Assembly (NCBI RefSeq): GCF_011397635.1
Contig: NC_064760.1
Span: forward strand, 25,431,356-25,495,355
Length of the DNA: 64,000 nucleotides
Source of the DNA: Epinephelus fuscoguttatus
Taxonomy: Eukaryota > Chordata > Actinopteri > Perciformes > Serranidae
Direction of reading: 5' to 3'
The notes under the pieces are model-generated. The model did no database searches. It was not told where the DNA came from and saw only the letters and a program-made list of their open reading frames with translations. Positions 9,680 through 39,289 of this stretch are shown here, piece by piece; the first letter of the stretch is position 1; every line of letters starts with the position of its first letter. The translations under genes were made by a program, and so were the position numbers.

Positions 9680-11631
9680 AATACAGTGGTGTTTTATTTG
9701 CAAATTAAAAAGCACCGACAATATTAGTTACACTGTAAAAATTATTGACAACAATTACAAATCTTTATCATACAGTCCAGGAGATTAGTACCATCATTGC
9801 TGTTATGTGTTATCACTTAATACTTTATATGGAGAGATTCAGTACCTGTGTACAATAGTTGGCAGTGAGAGGACATGAGAGGAAACAATCTTAGCGACAC
9901 ACCTCCGCACAATGACGTGACCCGACCTCCCCTCAGTACAGCACTGACATTTCACACTATGGGAACGGGCTGATGGAGAGTGTAAACCCAAACACATTCA
10001 ATAATTTAGGTCTACCGAGGGTTGCGTACCTATTATGTACATTACAAAGTCAGGAAATAAAGGACCAACATGTGCATTGTTATTACATCAGAACATTGTA
10101 CAAAACTATTGCAATAAGAGCAGCTTTTTGTTATCTATGCTTGACATCTAGTTGCAGTGGTAACACCTTGACCGACAACCAAATGTCTTGTGTGGTTTCA
10201 CTGGGCATACTGTTGGTTTGCCTGGCAACTTTTTCCCAGAGACAGCTTGTTTTTTTTCTCCCCCACCCCAAAAAACCTTAAAAATCATCTAATAAATGAA
10301 ATAAAAACAAAATTATAAGACAAAATATACAGTTTCGACAAATAAAAGCCAATGCTGAAAAACAGATTTGAAATGCACAATCTTGTTCTGTACACTATGT
10401 GAATCTCTACGACCAGAGTGTGGAACTAAACATACAGTAGCTAGCTTATGATCTTCTTCACAGATTGTAGTAGGATGCATTGTGTTAGTGTGCTTTCCAG
10501 TAACCTGTATGTTCAGAATCCATGTTCACTTGAGTGCCTTAAATATTGTGCTTTCAACATCTATCCCGCTGTTCCTGCTTGAGCCGCTTTAATGGTCATG
10601 GAACTGACTACGGAGGAGGCTGAGCCGAACAGTTTACACAAATCAGTCTTCTGTACACCTGGCCTATATGAAAGAAAACTGAGCTAATATGGTTTAGTTT
10701 TGGTACATTCTACAATAATGCATTGCCATCAGCATTATAGAAACGTTAAAACAAAGTCTGAGAAAACATAAAACTTAAAAACAAAAACAAACAAAAAAAA
10801 AGAACCCTCAAAAGTCCACATGGTAATATTTTAATGAAGATTCTGTCCTGGGCACTTGTAAATGCGATAACTAGATTCTACCAAGGCCTATCGAGTGAGG
10901 CTACAACATGCAGCCTGAGTCAAGACTCCAGATGTCCCGTTCTCCTCTCATACAAACACTTACACTTAACTTACGTCAAAGGCATTTGCAACCAATGTCT
11001 CTCTGTCAGTCAGGCTCTCATCCATTTTATTCAATGTTATGTCGCCTGTTTAAATGTGCGCCAAACACCGAAACTCACAGCTGGAGACACAGGTGATGCT
11101 GTTCATCTCTTCCACTTGTTTTCCCAGAGCTGAAACGATGAAGACTGCTCAAGCTTCAGATGTTTTTTTTTTTCCTTCCTTTTGATTTTTCAAGATGAAG
11201 TTCATGCGAAGAAGAGAAGGTTTGATTATGGAGAGCAGGGATGTGATTATCAAACACTGAAGGTCCCTCCTGCGCATCGCTGAGCCTTTCCTTCTTCTGC
11301 AAGACACAGCGGAGGCCGGCGTTACGGCGTCCATTGTCCTGGTTTGTCCTGCAGGGGAGTAACAGCATCTCGAAGCTCAGGGAAAGAGGGTAGCGCTATC
11401 TGAAAACAACTACGCTCTCTTCTTGCTCACCGTCCTCAGAGTCCCTGTTTGTTTGAGGAAGATCACAGTTAAGTTTTGAGTTCTGGTTCTTGATTTATTT
11501 CAGTCTCGTTCAAAACTATTTGGGATCTTCGATATTTCAGGCCACTCGGCCAGAGTCTCCCCCCCCCCACCCCCAGCAGGGTGGAGCAGTGGTTCAGTGT
11601 GTGGAGCTGTGGTCTCCCCCCAGTGGTGCTG
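9680..11631 (-). other. ndst1: Probable ndst1 3' UTR
   Basis: Below the ndst1 stop codon (11634-11632) about 1.9 kb lacks mobile elements and ends at a minus-strand AATAAA (9693-9698) followed by a T-rich stretch. Proximal AATAAA signals lie at 11494-11499 and 11026-11031. NDST1 genes in vertebrates carry long 3' UTRs, which supports the distal site, but usage cannot be read from sequence. The open frames here (for example 9973-10281 plus) are not recognisable. Confidence 0.5.
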
Positions 11632-27384
<15,753 letters not shown>

Positions 27385-28109
27385 CGTCTCGCGCCACACC
27401 GCTCCGCCCCACCAGCCCAGCAACACGGGGACAGTCTCTCTCGGTGTGGGTAAAAAACAGCAGGCAGAGATTATTCACGACAAGGTCAGTCTTGTTATGG
27501 AGCTAAACACAAACGGTGTTAAAGTAGCAGCTGCAGCAGCTACTGGAGAAAGAAATGAGACGGTCTCACGTTGGCTCTCCCTCATATTGCAGCGCCGCTT
27601 ATGTCACCATGGCAGAGAAATAGGGGGCCTTGGACCGCTGGTACACACTTATGCCTCAGAGGGAGGGCTGGCAGGCCGAGTCACTGGTGGAGAAAGATGA
27701 TGGAAGACTCCATCACCTGTCCATCATGTGAACCCGCCAACCATGTCCTACGTAGATTTCTCTCCACTCGTTTGATTGGAGAACGATCTCTTGAGAAAAG
27801 CAATGTCGCGCAGGTCATCTCAGCAGCACCATTCCCTCGGGATCCAATCTCCTCACCTAGAAAAACAGCAAGACAGAAGAAAATGATGTCAAAATCTGAA
27901 AGCGCAGCAGCCGCTCCTATAGAACAAACGACATATTGCATTCTTTTGTTGTGTGGGTTTAGCTGTGTGTGGGAGACGTGTGTATACTGTCAGTGCCAAC
28001 ACTCCAAAAGTTCACTCCAAAGTAGTCCTTGCATTCACCTACACAAAGTAAGAGCTGCCAATTTCCCCCTACACACACGCTCCTAACCCCTGTGTGCGCA
28101 AACATAAAC

Positions 28110-28121
28110 GCACACACGCAC

Positions 28122-28156
<35 letters not shown>
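28110..28156. repeat. (CA)n microsatellite
   Basis: CACACACG units pass into a pure CA run of about 30 bp, then A-rich sequence. The long CA/GT-coded frames on both strands (for example 28094-28531) arise from this repeat and are not genes. Confidence 0.9.
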
Positions 28157-28160
<4 letters not shown>

Positions 28161-29699
28161 CCACTCGCTCACGCAGCCTCCACACAATCAATAGGCAGAA
28201 TGTGAGTGACAACAAAGCCTCGAGGCGAGCCAATTCCAGATTCAGTCCAGTAGGACTGTGCGACTGCATACAAGTGAAGCCATCACCTGCGGGGACACTC
28301 GCCTTCTATTTCCCTCAAATCCTCAACAGTATCAAGACCGAAATGGAGTGCGGCAGAAGGGAGAAAAGCAAGCTGATAGAAGGGAAACGATCCAAGAGCA
28401 GAGGAGTGGAAGACAGTGACAGACAGACCTGGCAACAGTGGTTCCTTTACTCTGGGAGAAAACCCCCTCATCACACTCAATATACATCCCCATACCCTCC
28501 GCAGACCTATCATAATATACCAGCCCTTTAGTCAGTCTCCATCAAGTGGAGTGAGAAAAGTACAAGATGCAGCATGAGAACAGTGTGAGCTAGTCACTTA
28601 CAAATACATCATTTCTCCATTTAGGGGCCTGGTGGAGAACCGAGATGGAGCATCATTACCTTTGCAAGGAAATGCTCTGACCATTAAGCTGGAGAGCTAT
28701 CGAGATGCACACACACACGTAAGCCTTTATAAAACCCTAGATACCACATTAGATTGAGTCACAACCCTCTCAACCCAAAGACATTAAACACTGACCACCA
28801 AACCCATCAAGACTCATCAGACACAAATTAGACATAAAATGGATTTGATAATGCCATCAAAGGGTTTATTAGCAACACTATAAACCAAGGTTTAATTAAA
28901 GGTGAGTAACATTAAAAATACAAGAGAGGCCATACTATGCTCAGTGCTGGGAATCTTATGGGCTGCAATCATCCATCTGATCGCATTCTAATCAATAAAT
29001 TATTGATTTTTCACAGCCTTATTGGAGATAAACTTCACATCATTGCATACATTAGTTCTAACAGAACTCCCTGCAGGTAACGCTTTGATTATTGAAGTTA
29101 TCGTTCATGTAAACACGGTATTGCATGGGAAAAAAAATCCAGCCCATATAGTGTCCCTTTAATGTAATCAAGGTCAGCGTTCTGGCAAGTAGCGCTGCCC
29201 CCTCGAGCCTCCCAGCTAAGCTTAACAGGACGCCTTAAATCTCCCTGCGAGTGCGGTGGATAAAATCACTTCTTTTTCTGTGAATCGTGTCCAAGTTTCC
29301 TCTTTGCAGGGAGGCAGAGTCTAATGTAAAGAGAGGCCGTGAAAAAACTGTGGGCGTTCAGAGAATGTATCGCAGCCTAGCAGACAAAAACCAACAGCCC
29401 TGGTCGCTTGAAGATCCCCCTGGTACCTTGTTTGTTCGTTTCTGAGGGAGCCAGCGTTCGTGTCATGGCATATCAAAGTATGATTAGCCACAGGAAGTGA
29501 CTGCTGCTGCAAGCAGTCAAGCAGAAGAGGAGACAGGGCAGACAACTTTTAACACGACACCGTGGCCTAACTAACTTTCATTGATGAGGTCTTTCATCAC
29601 CAAATGCTAGTTATAAGGGTTGGGCATAACATATCGAAGCAGAATCTGAGGATGAAATGCATAATTGTGTAATCTGTTGGTATTTTAATTGAGTAATTA

Positions 29700-30030
29700 A
29701 TCAATTTATAGGGATGCGCAATAATATCAGCACATCATCGGCTGAAATTGGCTTTAAAATCAAATATCGGAAACGCGCTTTTTCTTATTTTGCACAATGA
29801 ATATATATTACATGAATTGAAAAGCATTGTTTTTTATGTCTTTATCTGCTGGTACACCATCACGATAAGAGTATGCATGCATAATATAACATTAATTCCA
29901 CTACAGAAGAGACCTGATGATCACTAAAATTAGGTAGGGATGAAGGTGGATATATCAATATCAGTATTGGTTATCGGCCAAATAAGTTGTAATATATCGG
30001 CATATCAGATACAGCAAAACTTATTCAAAC
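29700..30030. mobile_element. Degenerate hAT-like repeat with ATATCGG words
   Basis: The sequence contains AATATCAGCACATCATCGG, AAATATCGG, GATATATCAATATCAGTATTGG and TTATCGGCC, the repeated TATCGG/CCGATA vocabulary of fish non-autonomous hAT copies. No intact ends were found. Confidence 0.4.
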
Positions 30031-30249
30031 CAAAAGGTGCACTGTAGATTTTTCTTATAATCAAAGTTTGTTTAAATTCAGTATTTCTGACAAATACACA
30101 CTGTGTGCATATTTGACATCTAACAAATCAGTTGAACATATTTCCATCCTTATAAAACATGACGTTAATGGAGTAAATGGAAGAAATAACAACCTTGTAG
30201 ATGATAAAAATATGCGTTTATAGATTTTAAAAAAAATGAATACCGTAGA

Positions 30250-31120
30250 TCATGACATATCACTCAAAACAGAAAGGTATACCATCAGAGGGGCTGTGCT
30301 GAACTGGTTCAAAAGCTGTATAGGAATCTGGCAACAATTTTTGCAGATAGGTGCAGTATAATGTCTTAAATTATTTGTTGTGTACATAAATGACATATAT
30401 AATGTATAAAGAATATTAAAAATTGTCTTATTTGCAGATGACACCAGTATTTCCTGTTCAGGGGAAAACACCAGCAGCTTTTTGGAGGTAGTCAAAACAG
30501 AAATGCAATTCAAAATGTGGTTTGACAAAAAGAAATCTCATGAAATTTGAAACAAAACTTAACTCATGTTTGGAAATCTTAAACACACCATTACAAGTTA
30601 TGATTGACGATGTTATCATAGAAAGAGTACATGAATATACATTTCTGGGTGTGATGTTGGACCACAAAATCTGCTGGAACCTTCATATAAAATATGCACG
30701 AGCAAAGTTGGCAAGGAGCACTCCAGTTCTGGGAAAAACAAGAAACGTTATAGATCATAAAGCATTGTACACTCTGTATTGTTCACATGATTTACTATAT
30801 TTGAAGTACTGTGTGGAGGTATGGGGCAGCACCTACAAAGCACCCTACAGTCATTATGAATACTACAAAAAGAGAGCCACAAGGACAGAACACAATGGTG
30901 GATATTGGGAAACATTAACAGCCTGTTTTTAAAGTCCATTGAAATTAAGGGATCTGGAGGAATTTAAGATTGCACAAATTACGTGCAAAGCAGGAAACAA
31001 TTCACTTCCTGGTAATATAAAGAAAATGTCCTTGGACAGAGACGGGAGCTATAACTTAGAGGAAAATTTGATTTGTGGTTTAAATCAAGAAAAGTATGTG
31101 CATATCAGTTTGTGGGGTGA
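30250..31120 (+). mobile_element. LINE reverse-transcriptase relic (L2/CR1-like), copy 1
   Basis: Several plus-strand frames give reverse-transcriptase motifs in the right order: LFADDTSIS (the catalytic F/YADD box; 30430-30456), HEYTFLGVMLDHKICWNLHI (30631-30690), TLYCSHDLLYLKYCVEVWGS (30771-30830), then, after frameshifts, AGNNSLPGNIKK and DRDGSYNL (30990-31060). These are the thumb and C-terminal blocks of fish L2/CR1-type LINEs. The frame is broken several times, so the copy is inactive. Confidence 0.8.
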
Positions 31121-31549
31121 TCTCCACTGCCTCTGCTGGTGCACTGCTGCATTTCTTGGCGCTCCACCGTCACCTGTACATCACTGGAATGCTGTAAAAC
31201 TATCACAGCGTGAATGTGTATCATGTCACAGAACAGTTCCCCACTCACTAAAACATCACTCAATAGCACTAGTAAGCTGCCACAGGGGTATTGATGATAG
31301 ATTTTAGCACTAGCAGCAGAATCATATCACACCATGCCATATTCATTTCCTCTTTGGAAACTTTCTTTTGTTCAAGTTAATAATTATGAGCAAGTTCTCT
31401 TTGCCACTTTTGTTTTTCACAAAAGAGCTTGTCTCATATTAGGCACAACAGTGAGCCGTGATTTGTTACTTTGATCATCTGCTCAACAAGCTTACATGTG
31501 ATTTTGCATTTTGCATATTGTATATTGATAAAGGAGAATAATTTATTGA

Positions 31550-32253
31550 TAATGTAAATACATACAGAACATATATAGACCCTATAATTAAATTCCAGAA
31601 GAGTTATCAGAATAATAAAGAAAGCTTCCTATCGTGAAACCACTAACAAATTATTTATAGTGTCTCGTATCTTAAAATTCTTAGATACTGTATACTTAAA
31701 AACATTAGAAATACTATTTCGAGTAAAGAATAAAAGTCTTTCCACCTGTATTCAACAATTTTTTAAATTAAGAAAAAATATATAATTTAAAAGGGTTGAG
31801 TGTCTTTGAAATTAGTAATGTGAGACCTAATGTTAAATACAGATGTGTTTAATTTTTGGGAGTTAAATTATGGAATGGGGTTAGTGGTGAGTTGAAATTG
31901 TGTAGACCTCTGTTGAGTTTCAAAAAAACATTGAAAGGTAAAATAATTAAGGATTACAATGTAAAATGATTGAATTGTGAAATGATTAAGAAGAAGAATT
32001 TAGAGTAAATTTTGTTATGTTTTTTTCTTTGTATTACTGATATTCTGGGTTATCTTATGGATTGTACAGGATAGGCAAAAATAAGCCTCGGCTTCAGCCT
32101 ATTCCTTTTTCGGTTGCAGAGCTTGTTAAATTTTGCTGTGAGAAAATGTGTAGTGCAAATATGTATGTAAATGTTTTGTCAGTTGATTGCACACAATTTA
32201 GGTATTGTATATTGTAACTGAAATAAACCATTCATTCATTCATTCATTCATAA
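31550..32253 (+). mobile_element. LINE relic, copy 2, with ATTC-repeat tail
   Basis: The plus strand reads FQKRVIRIINKASYRETTN and then LKFLDTVYLKTLEILFRVKN (31592-31715), the C-terminal LQKRAIRI block of the same LINE group as the copy upstream. Stops follow in the decayed tail. The element ends in AATAAACC followed by a (CATT)n run at 32229-32252, a usual LINE 3' microsatellite. About 430 bp of unrelated sequence separates it from copy 1. Confidence 0.75.
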
Positions 32254-35200
32254 TGCAATAATGATGCACTCAGCTCCACTCTTTAAGGAAAAAAAAAGTG
32301 ATCTTAAAGTCATTTTCTGTTAATGATTCATCAGAATGAAGACGTGCTATCTCTGTCTGCGGGGAGACAATGAGCTCGGCCATGACTCTAATGACACTGT
32401 TGACAAGGCTCGGCACCAGATTAAATAGTGACACAACACAAACAGAGCAGAGGCACAGAAAAGCCTCACTTCTTGCCCAATTCGCAGCAGCGATGACCGC
32501 CTCCCAGTGTTGACCTTCAGACTGAGATACAGAGAGCAACTACCAATGGAAGGGAAGGGGGGCGAGGGTGCCTGAGAGGGGGAGTAAAGGAGCAGCTGAC
32601 ACAAATAGAGGGAAAGCTCAAGGCCCTGAGTGTGAAGCTAGTGTTTGAGATCAAGCCAGCTAAATAGAGAGCGTACAATACATTAGACTATAATGGAGAT
32701 GAGAATACTGACGGAGGAGAATAATGGCTAATGGATCTCAAATGTCTGCATGCCCATCTCACCTAATGTGTCTCTTACTCTCTGTGCCATGTATACCTTA
32801 GAAGAAGCCAAGATACAACCGCAAACATCTCTGTCCTCCTTCCGCCAAAATAATTGATGCAAAAATGTAGAGGAGGAAGAAAAGAGAACATGAATATTTC
32901 ATGTTTGGCTGATGAGAGGTGTAGCCAGTAGACACATCCACAAGGTAAAGAGCAGCCAAGAGGTGCGCAGAGACCGGAGTGTTTCACTCTGCCAAAGAGA
33001 GTCAGTGTCTTAACTCATGCATAAAGGGAGAGGCAGATGGAAACTAATGCGTATCTGATCGTCAACCTTTTCATTCTCAAAGATGGAAAGAGCTCAGACT
33101 GAATATTGAGCTGTGTAATTGCACACGTGGACTAAAAGTCTAAATGGAGGTGGCAGACAGACCAATAAGGGGAAAAACAAAGAGCAACAAAGGGAGAGGA
33201 GAACATGAGTGGAAGGGTGACAAAAGCAAGACAAGATGATCGACTACCAAACCTTGAGAAAAAAACAGATTGGTGGGAGAAATGAGCGAGAAATTCAACC
33301 CTGAGGCGACTATCCATCTCTAGGCTTTGAAAACATCAATTAAAATAGTCCCCTTGTTATTTTATAGCTGCTGAAAGATGGTGACAGAATGAAGTGGAGG
33401 CGTAAACAATAGCAGGTGACGGCCGAGGGGATAAACTAATGCTTTTCCTCGGGGTGGGTGGGCACTAAAACCTGCTCCCTCTACATCATGGGAAGCAGGC
33501 CAGAACCATACTGCTAGATTAATGAGAGACGATGAGGAACAGGGGGACTGGAGCCTGGTCCTCAGCTGTAACAACTCTCTGGATAAACAACGCTAAGGTT
33601 GGCCATATGTAGCCTTGCACGTCCTGTTCACTCTTCCCCCGCCCTCCCCGACACTGCTGTTGCACTTCTTTTAAAGTGTGAATAAGACCAAGTGTCCCGG
33701 GGCTTGTGAGGAGAGTCGGTACATTAACACTGTCAACCAAAGTCAGACTGGCCGTGGGTGATCCCTTCGACAAATAAACTTGTAAAGTAGAGCTGGACCT
33801 TTGGAGCCCCTCGGGACCCAACAGTATCCCCTTCTCCCCCTGCTGCCCCCTCTCTCCCCGAATCCGTCCCCTCGCCACTGACTGACAGAAATAAACGATG
33901 ACCCTCTGTGTTCAATCACCACAGGCCTTGGCAACCGCACGTTCTCCATGGAAACGCCGGAGTTGCGTTGTGCTCAGAGGCATGGAAACTGTGCAGAAGG
34001 AAATAGAAGGAGGGCAGTAATCCATAGGACACTCATCAAAAGGCTACTGTCACTTTCCTGTCTTTGTCCGTGTATTGATGTGCGTGCACCACGGTGGCTC
34101 GATCACAGCGGAGACAGACCCGAGAGACTCATTAGAAGAATCCAAATCACCTCGCAACAAAGCACGTGGGTTTTGTTTTTATTTATTCCTGAGCAAATAT
34201 TACTGAGCTTTTGTGCAAACACTCCAGGTCTTAACAAAAGACAAAAACAACTTTGGCCAAACCGTTTGAATTGTTTGCCGGGAGTATGGGTCAAGGTTAA
34301 CAATGGGTAAGAATGACGCCAGTGTAATCCCTAATCTGTAATCCTGTTAATCTCGACACTGCAAACAGTACCAAATGTGCTTATGCCAGCTCTGTTACTG
34401 TGTGAGATGCCTTGAAGGGATTAAGAAACGAGACACAATAGAGTGACGAGGGCGAGGATTGAATGCCGCATTGAGACGGAGGTCGAAATGCAATGCATCT
34501 TTACTCTTAGTTTTGTAAGAAAATGGTGCATGCATTACTCATCCACCGTCAACAGTTACAAGACCAGTGAGCTGGAATTCTTCACCACAAGCAGCAAGAA
34601 GCAAAGCTAAAGCAAATTTCTGTATTTGCATTCAGCCTCCTACCCTTTCTTGGGAGAGATTAAACTTCAAAAAGCGAAAATTTTCATATTTCTTTTGAAG
34701 CACATCTAAAGCAACAAACAGGCACATGAGAGGAGCAAGGGCTCGCCTTCTTAAAGAGGTTACATTTAAAAAAAAGCCACAGTCGCAGTTTTTTTTTTTT
34801 TTCTCGTTCCTTAAGCCAGCCTTGGCATTCATCAATATAGAATCAATCAATCTGAAATTTGAATTCCATTTTATGCATCCATTGTGGCTGCTGCGATTAA
34901 AGGCTTAGGCCATGAAATAGCGTGGAACGTGGCGCCGTATTTTCACTCCAGCTCGAGCCTCCCACCCTTCAGCCAATCTGAATGCACAAGCAGGCAGCTT
35001 CATTTTAGCTGCAAACATTTACACCGACACTTCCCTCTCCTTCTGTCTCATCAATTCATTTCATGCCACTGCGTGAAGGACAGAGGACTCGGGAGGGAAA
35101 TGTAGTTTTGCCTTCTAATTCTCCAGAAAGTGACTTTCAGACCATTTCCCCTACCAAACCATGCGGCTGAATTATCACATCATTTTTCAGCACCTCAATT

Positions 35201-36060
35201 TACTGTCCCCAAGACTGAGGCAATTTCACAGAAGAAAAATGCCTTTCCTCAATTCGCCCGTGCCCCTCCAATTACATCTCAAGGCCCTACTTGAAGACCT
35301 CGGTCCCGGCGCTGTCGTAATTGAAATGATTGCAATGTTATTCGTTGACACAGTAATGGGACAAAGAGGCAGAGGCTCCTCTTCAAATCCAGACAACGCA
35401 GTGCAATCTTTTTCCTGAGAGCAATTATGAGCAGAATGGAACGACAGCTAAAGTGTGTTCAATGACAATTAGAGAGGATTGGGGCATTTCTGTACCACGG
35501 CTGTACTGTATATTCAGCACCAGAAAGACAAAGATCCCACTCTTAGATTCCCATTAGGGGAGATCACGTCACATCCCATCAACACAGATATCATCCTCCA
35601 TGACGATAACCTGAGCGGGCATGGCATAATAGCATGATTACACATTCACATTATGTGGGGACGATTAGGACCGGGATGAATAAAAACACAGGGCAGGGAA
35701 TGAAATATACATGGCGCTCTCAGAGTCTTTTTCATCTTAGAATAGGCTCCCAAACCTCCCGTCCTCTTTAGATCTAGGATCTCAAGCAGGAGGGATCTGA
35801 GAGCAGCAGGAAGTGTAAAATGGATTACCTCACAGTGTGAAAAGCAGTGTGGATGAGCTGTGGGAGCCATGGGAAAACTGTGGCGAGGTGGAGACCTAGC
35901 AAAGAAGAGTCATTAGGGAACGGTGGAGCAGAGATGTGAAATGGAGACTCTCCTCAACGGTATTACTCCTCTGGGTGGTGGGTTAGAGTGGCGAGAGCGG
36001 AGCCAACACCTTCATCAATAGCCTCGATCACCTCCACGCAGCACATAAAAAGCACAGCGC
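32254..36060. other. Repeat-poor intronic tract, no gene seen
   Basis: About 3.8 kb with no recognisable transposon or coding frame, apart from a T-run at 34790-34802. Compared with the flanking 10 kb it is unusually free of repeats and has balanced composition, the appearance of constrained regulatory DNA. That interpretation is inference only. Confidence 0.3.
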
Positions 36061-36071
36061 AAGCATACACA

Positions 36072-36072
<1 letters not shown>

Positions 36073-36112
<40 letters not shown>
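36073..36112. repeat. (CA)n microsatellite
   Basis: A nearly pure CA dinucleotide run of about 40 bp. Confidence 0.9.
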
Positions 36113-36114
<2 letters not shown>

Positions 36115-37154
36115 AACTGCTGCTGATAACCACCGGCAGCTCGCTACCACAGTGTATCTATTTATAGACACTCTGTGCCCCATTTACAGGCATGGGGACA
36201 CTGGATCTGTACAATAAAAAAAAAAAAAAAACAGCGGAGACCATGGAAGATATAATTTGTATACTGCAGACTTTTATTAGCAGTTGAGAAGGAGTCAGGG
36301 ACGGCACGGAGAAAAGACACATAGAGATGCTGCAGGAAGCTGAAACTCCATTAAGACAGAGAGTCGACCCATTATCACTCACAAATGATAGTATTCATGT
36401 TACTGAGCGGTGGACAGATTAATCAGAGAAAAGAGAAATAACTGACCCCACTTTGGAGGCTCTGCATATATGATTTCATCTTTGAGTGGCATCGCAGGCT
36501 ATTAGCCAGCAGCCACGGGAGAGGAGATCCTACGGTGTGCGCAATTGAAATACATAATAATTTCCTTCACTGGTCTTTTTTGATGGTTTGACATCATACA
36601 TATGGATGTCCTGCAGGCTCGAAATTACAGCAGTGGCATGTTTATGTGTGGAAATTATAGAAAGGACCTGAGGCAATGAACAACCACTCCTACAAAAAAA
36701 AAAAGCACACTTCCGAGGAAAGGGGGGGCCCTCAGTCTATTGGATTTCTGAGAGGAGAAATAGGCTTGTAGTGCATCGGACAGCCAACGCGAGGCACAGG
36801 GAGGTGGCGGCAGAGGGAGGAAGGGGTTGGTCATTTATCATTTTTGTCAGTCCTGGTAGAAAAGGGAGGTGGGGCACGGGGGCTTTCATATAAATTGAGT
36901 GTAGGTGGAATCAATGTGGCGTTGTTGGTGAGAGGAGGGGGGGGCGAGGGAGCCGGATCAATGCTGGTGGGAGTGACTGTTTGTTCCCATTGTTTATCTA
37001 CTGTCATCTCAGGATGCTGCTGAAGGACAAGGGAGCATGGCGGGCAGCACAATGTCTCCATTGGGACTCAGGATTCGTAATGGGTCTCTCCTTATACACA
37101 CAATGGACATCACTCTGAGGTGAAAGTCATAGTGTTCGTGGATAAGGCACGTCT

Positions 37155-37198
37155 GTTTGTGTGTGTGTATAAGTGTGTGTGTGTGTGTGTGTGTGTGA
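37155..37198. repeat. (GT)n microsatellite
   Basis: GT dinucleotides with one TATAA interruption. A purine-rich GGGGTGGGG stretch follows at 37220-37245. Confidence 0.9.
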
Positions 37199-37555
37199 GA
37201 ATGTGTGAGTGAGCGTGGGAGTTGGGGTGGGGCGGTGGGGGGGTTCTGAGTGGAAGGGGCGAGTAAAGATAACAGTACTTGTCAGTGTGGTTTCATGCTG
37301 CAGGGTCTGCCGATCAAATCAACTGCCTATTCAGCGGAGAAAACCTATCCTGAGCTGCACAGAATCTCTGACTAAAGCACAACAGTTTTATTAAGACTTT
37401 TATACCTGCAGCGGAACAGCAATAACAGATCTGCTGACCTGACTTGAACCGGAGATGCTATCAAACAGCAACGCTCGTGATGACCGCAGATGAATAAAAG
37501 AAAACTATCAAACTAATAACAAAATCCCCAGGCATGTTGTAACACGGGCTGTGGC

Positions 37556-37583
37556 GCGCACACACACACACACACACACACAC
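37556..37583. repeat. (CA)n microsatellite
   Basis: A CA dinucleotide run of about 28 bp. Confidence 0.85.
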
Positions 37584-39289
37584 TAACACTATAACTGTCT
37601 AATGTAGTCAGTCATTCTGGGAGAGACTGAGGGGGGCACAGCCGAGCAGGCCATGTATCTCGGAGCATAATACGTATAAATACAATACCTGCTCATGAAA
37701 TGATGATGAGCTGGATTCAAGATGCCGCCCAGTGAATTTCAGGTATTATCCCTCTCAGGGGAGCCCTGCCTCTCTCCTCCTCTTTCCCTTTTTCTCTCCC
37801 CCTTTTTCCACACCTCCCTCTTCCATCTTCCCTTCTTTCATGTCCAGATAAGAAACGGCCCGCACTGATCTGACTGTGATTCGCACAGCAGAAATGCGTT
37901 CCCATGGGAATATCACGGTGCGGAAGAATAGCTGACACAAGAGATGAGATTCTGTTGTGCTGCCCATATTTTTGCCTGCGAGATCAAACGGATAGGATTT
38001 TTCCTCCTGCATGAAAATGTGCTCGTAATCATCAGCTTGCTTTCAAAGCACAATCAAGAACAACAGATAAACGGGTGGTGGTGGAAATTTGACTGGAGGG
38101 CTGTATACAGTACGTTTTTACATAAACAAACAGTGCACACTTGACACGTGCCCCCATCGCGGTAATTTCAGGCATTAAATGTGGGAAAACTCAGACTGCG
38201 GAGAAATACCCAGCCTCATGATTGGTTTATCGCAATAACAATAATTACACTCCAAATTGTAGCCCGTTCATGAATCCTATTACAAATCCTGTGTGTTTTT
38301 TGAAACTGAGGCTCAGCTCCAGCTTTTCTCTTCTCACTCTCTCTCATACTTGCTGCCTCAGTCGCGGTTTTTAAAAACACAACCACAGTCGAGCTCCACT
38401 ACACTCTCCAGTTATCCAACGTGGCAGTACTCACCCCCCTTAAACCATTTCTTCTCTGTTGTATGAAACTAATTAAACTAAAAACAAAAAGTTTTCAGAA
38501 AGTGTACAAATTGATGAACAAATCTAAGATGGCTCAACACCACAACAAGCTTAATGAAGGGAAGGCAATTGGTACGTATTAAGTCTAAATGTGGTATGTT
38601 GATAGGTGTGGGAAAACCGTTAAAAAACACACACATGACTAATTTAATTAAACATAACCAGTGCATCCAGTTTTCAGAGGATGCATAAAATGAAATGAGA
38701 GCAGCTGTGTGTAATTAAGGGGTGTTAAACACACCTGTATCGACATGAACAGCTGACATTTTCCTGTTAAAAACTACATTATGAAATGTCAAAACAAAAC
38801 TTTAAACAAATCCAAAAATACAGGGGAACATAGACGCTGAATTATCTCTTGTAGTACAGTAAGGTCAGTCATTAGAGGACTAAATCTGCCAGCTGTGTAC
38901 TTGCCAAGAGACAGCTAAGAAAACTGAGCATCTCTGCATTGAAGGACACAAGTGTGACGGCCACCGAGAGGCCTCCAGCTCTACATGGTTTCACGGCTGA
39001 GAGATGGGAGACACTGTGCATTCAAAAACTGCTGCCTGGGGAATTCACCATCACAGTTTTACAGCACACTGGTAGAGAAAAAGAAGACACTGTTAAAAAA
39101 AAAAAAAAACCCTCACATGACACCTCAGTTAGTGTTTGCCAGAAGGCATGTGGGAGAATCTGAAACAAAGTTGAAGAAGGTTCTGTAGTGTGATGAGACA
39201 AAAATGCAGCTTTCTGGCCGGCATACTAAAAGCTGTGTTGGGTGTACGCCAAATACGACGCATCACCAGAAACTCATCATCCCCATAAT

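Noticed and set aside
8430-9700. Possible rps14 gene between cd74 and ndst1
   Set aside because: Expected from human gene order, but no frame with ribosomal protein S14 motifs is present on either strand.
28110-28156. Tandem CA units considered as a CRISPR or satellite array
   Set aside because: Simple dinucleotide repeat with no spacers, in a vertebrate genome.
28094-28531. 145-codon plus-strand frame
   Set aside because: Begins with a HTHTHT run translated from a CA microsatellite; the remainder is unrecognisable.
30522-30932. 136-codon plus-strand frame considered as a host gene
   Set aside because: It matches LINE reverse-transcriptase thumb motifs and is broken on both sides.
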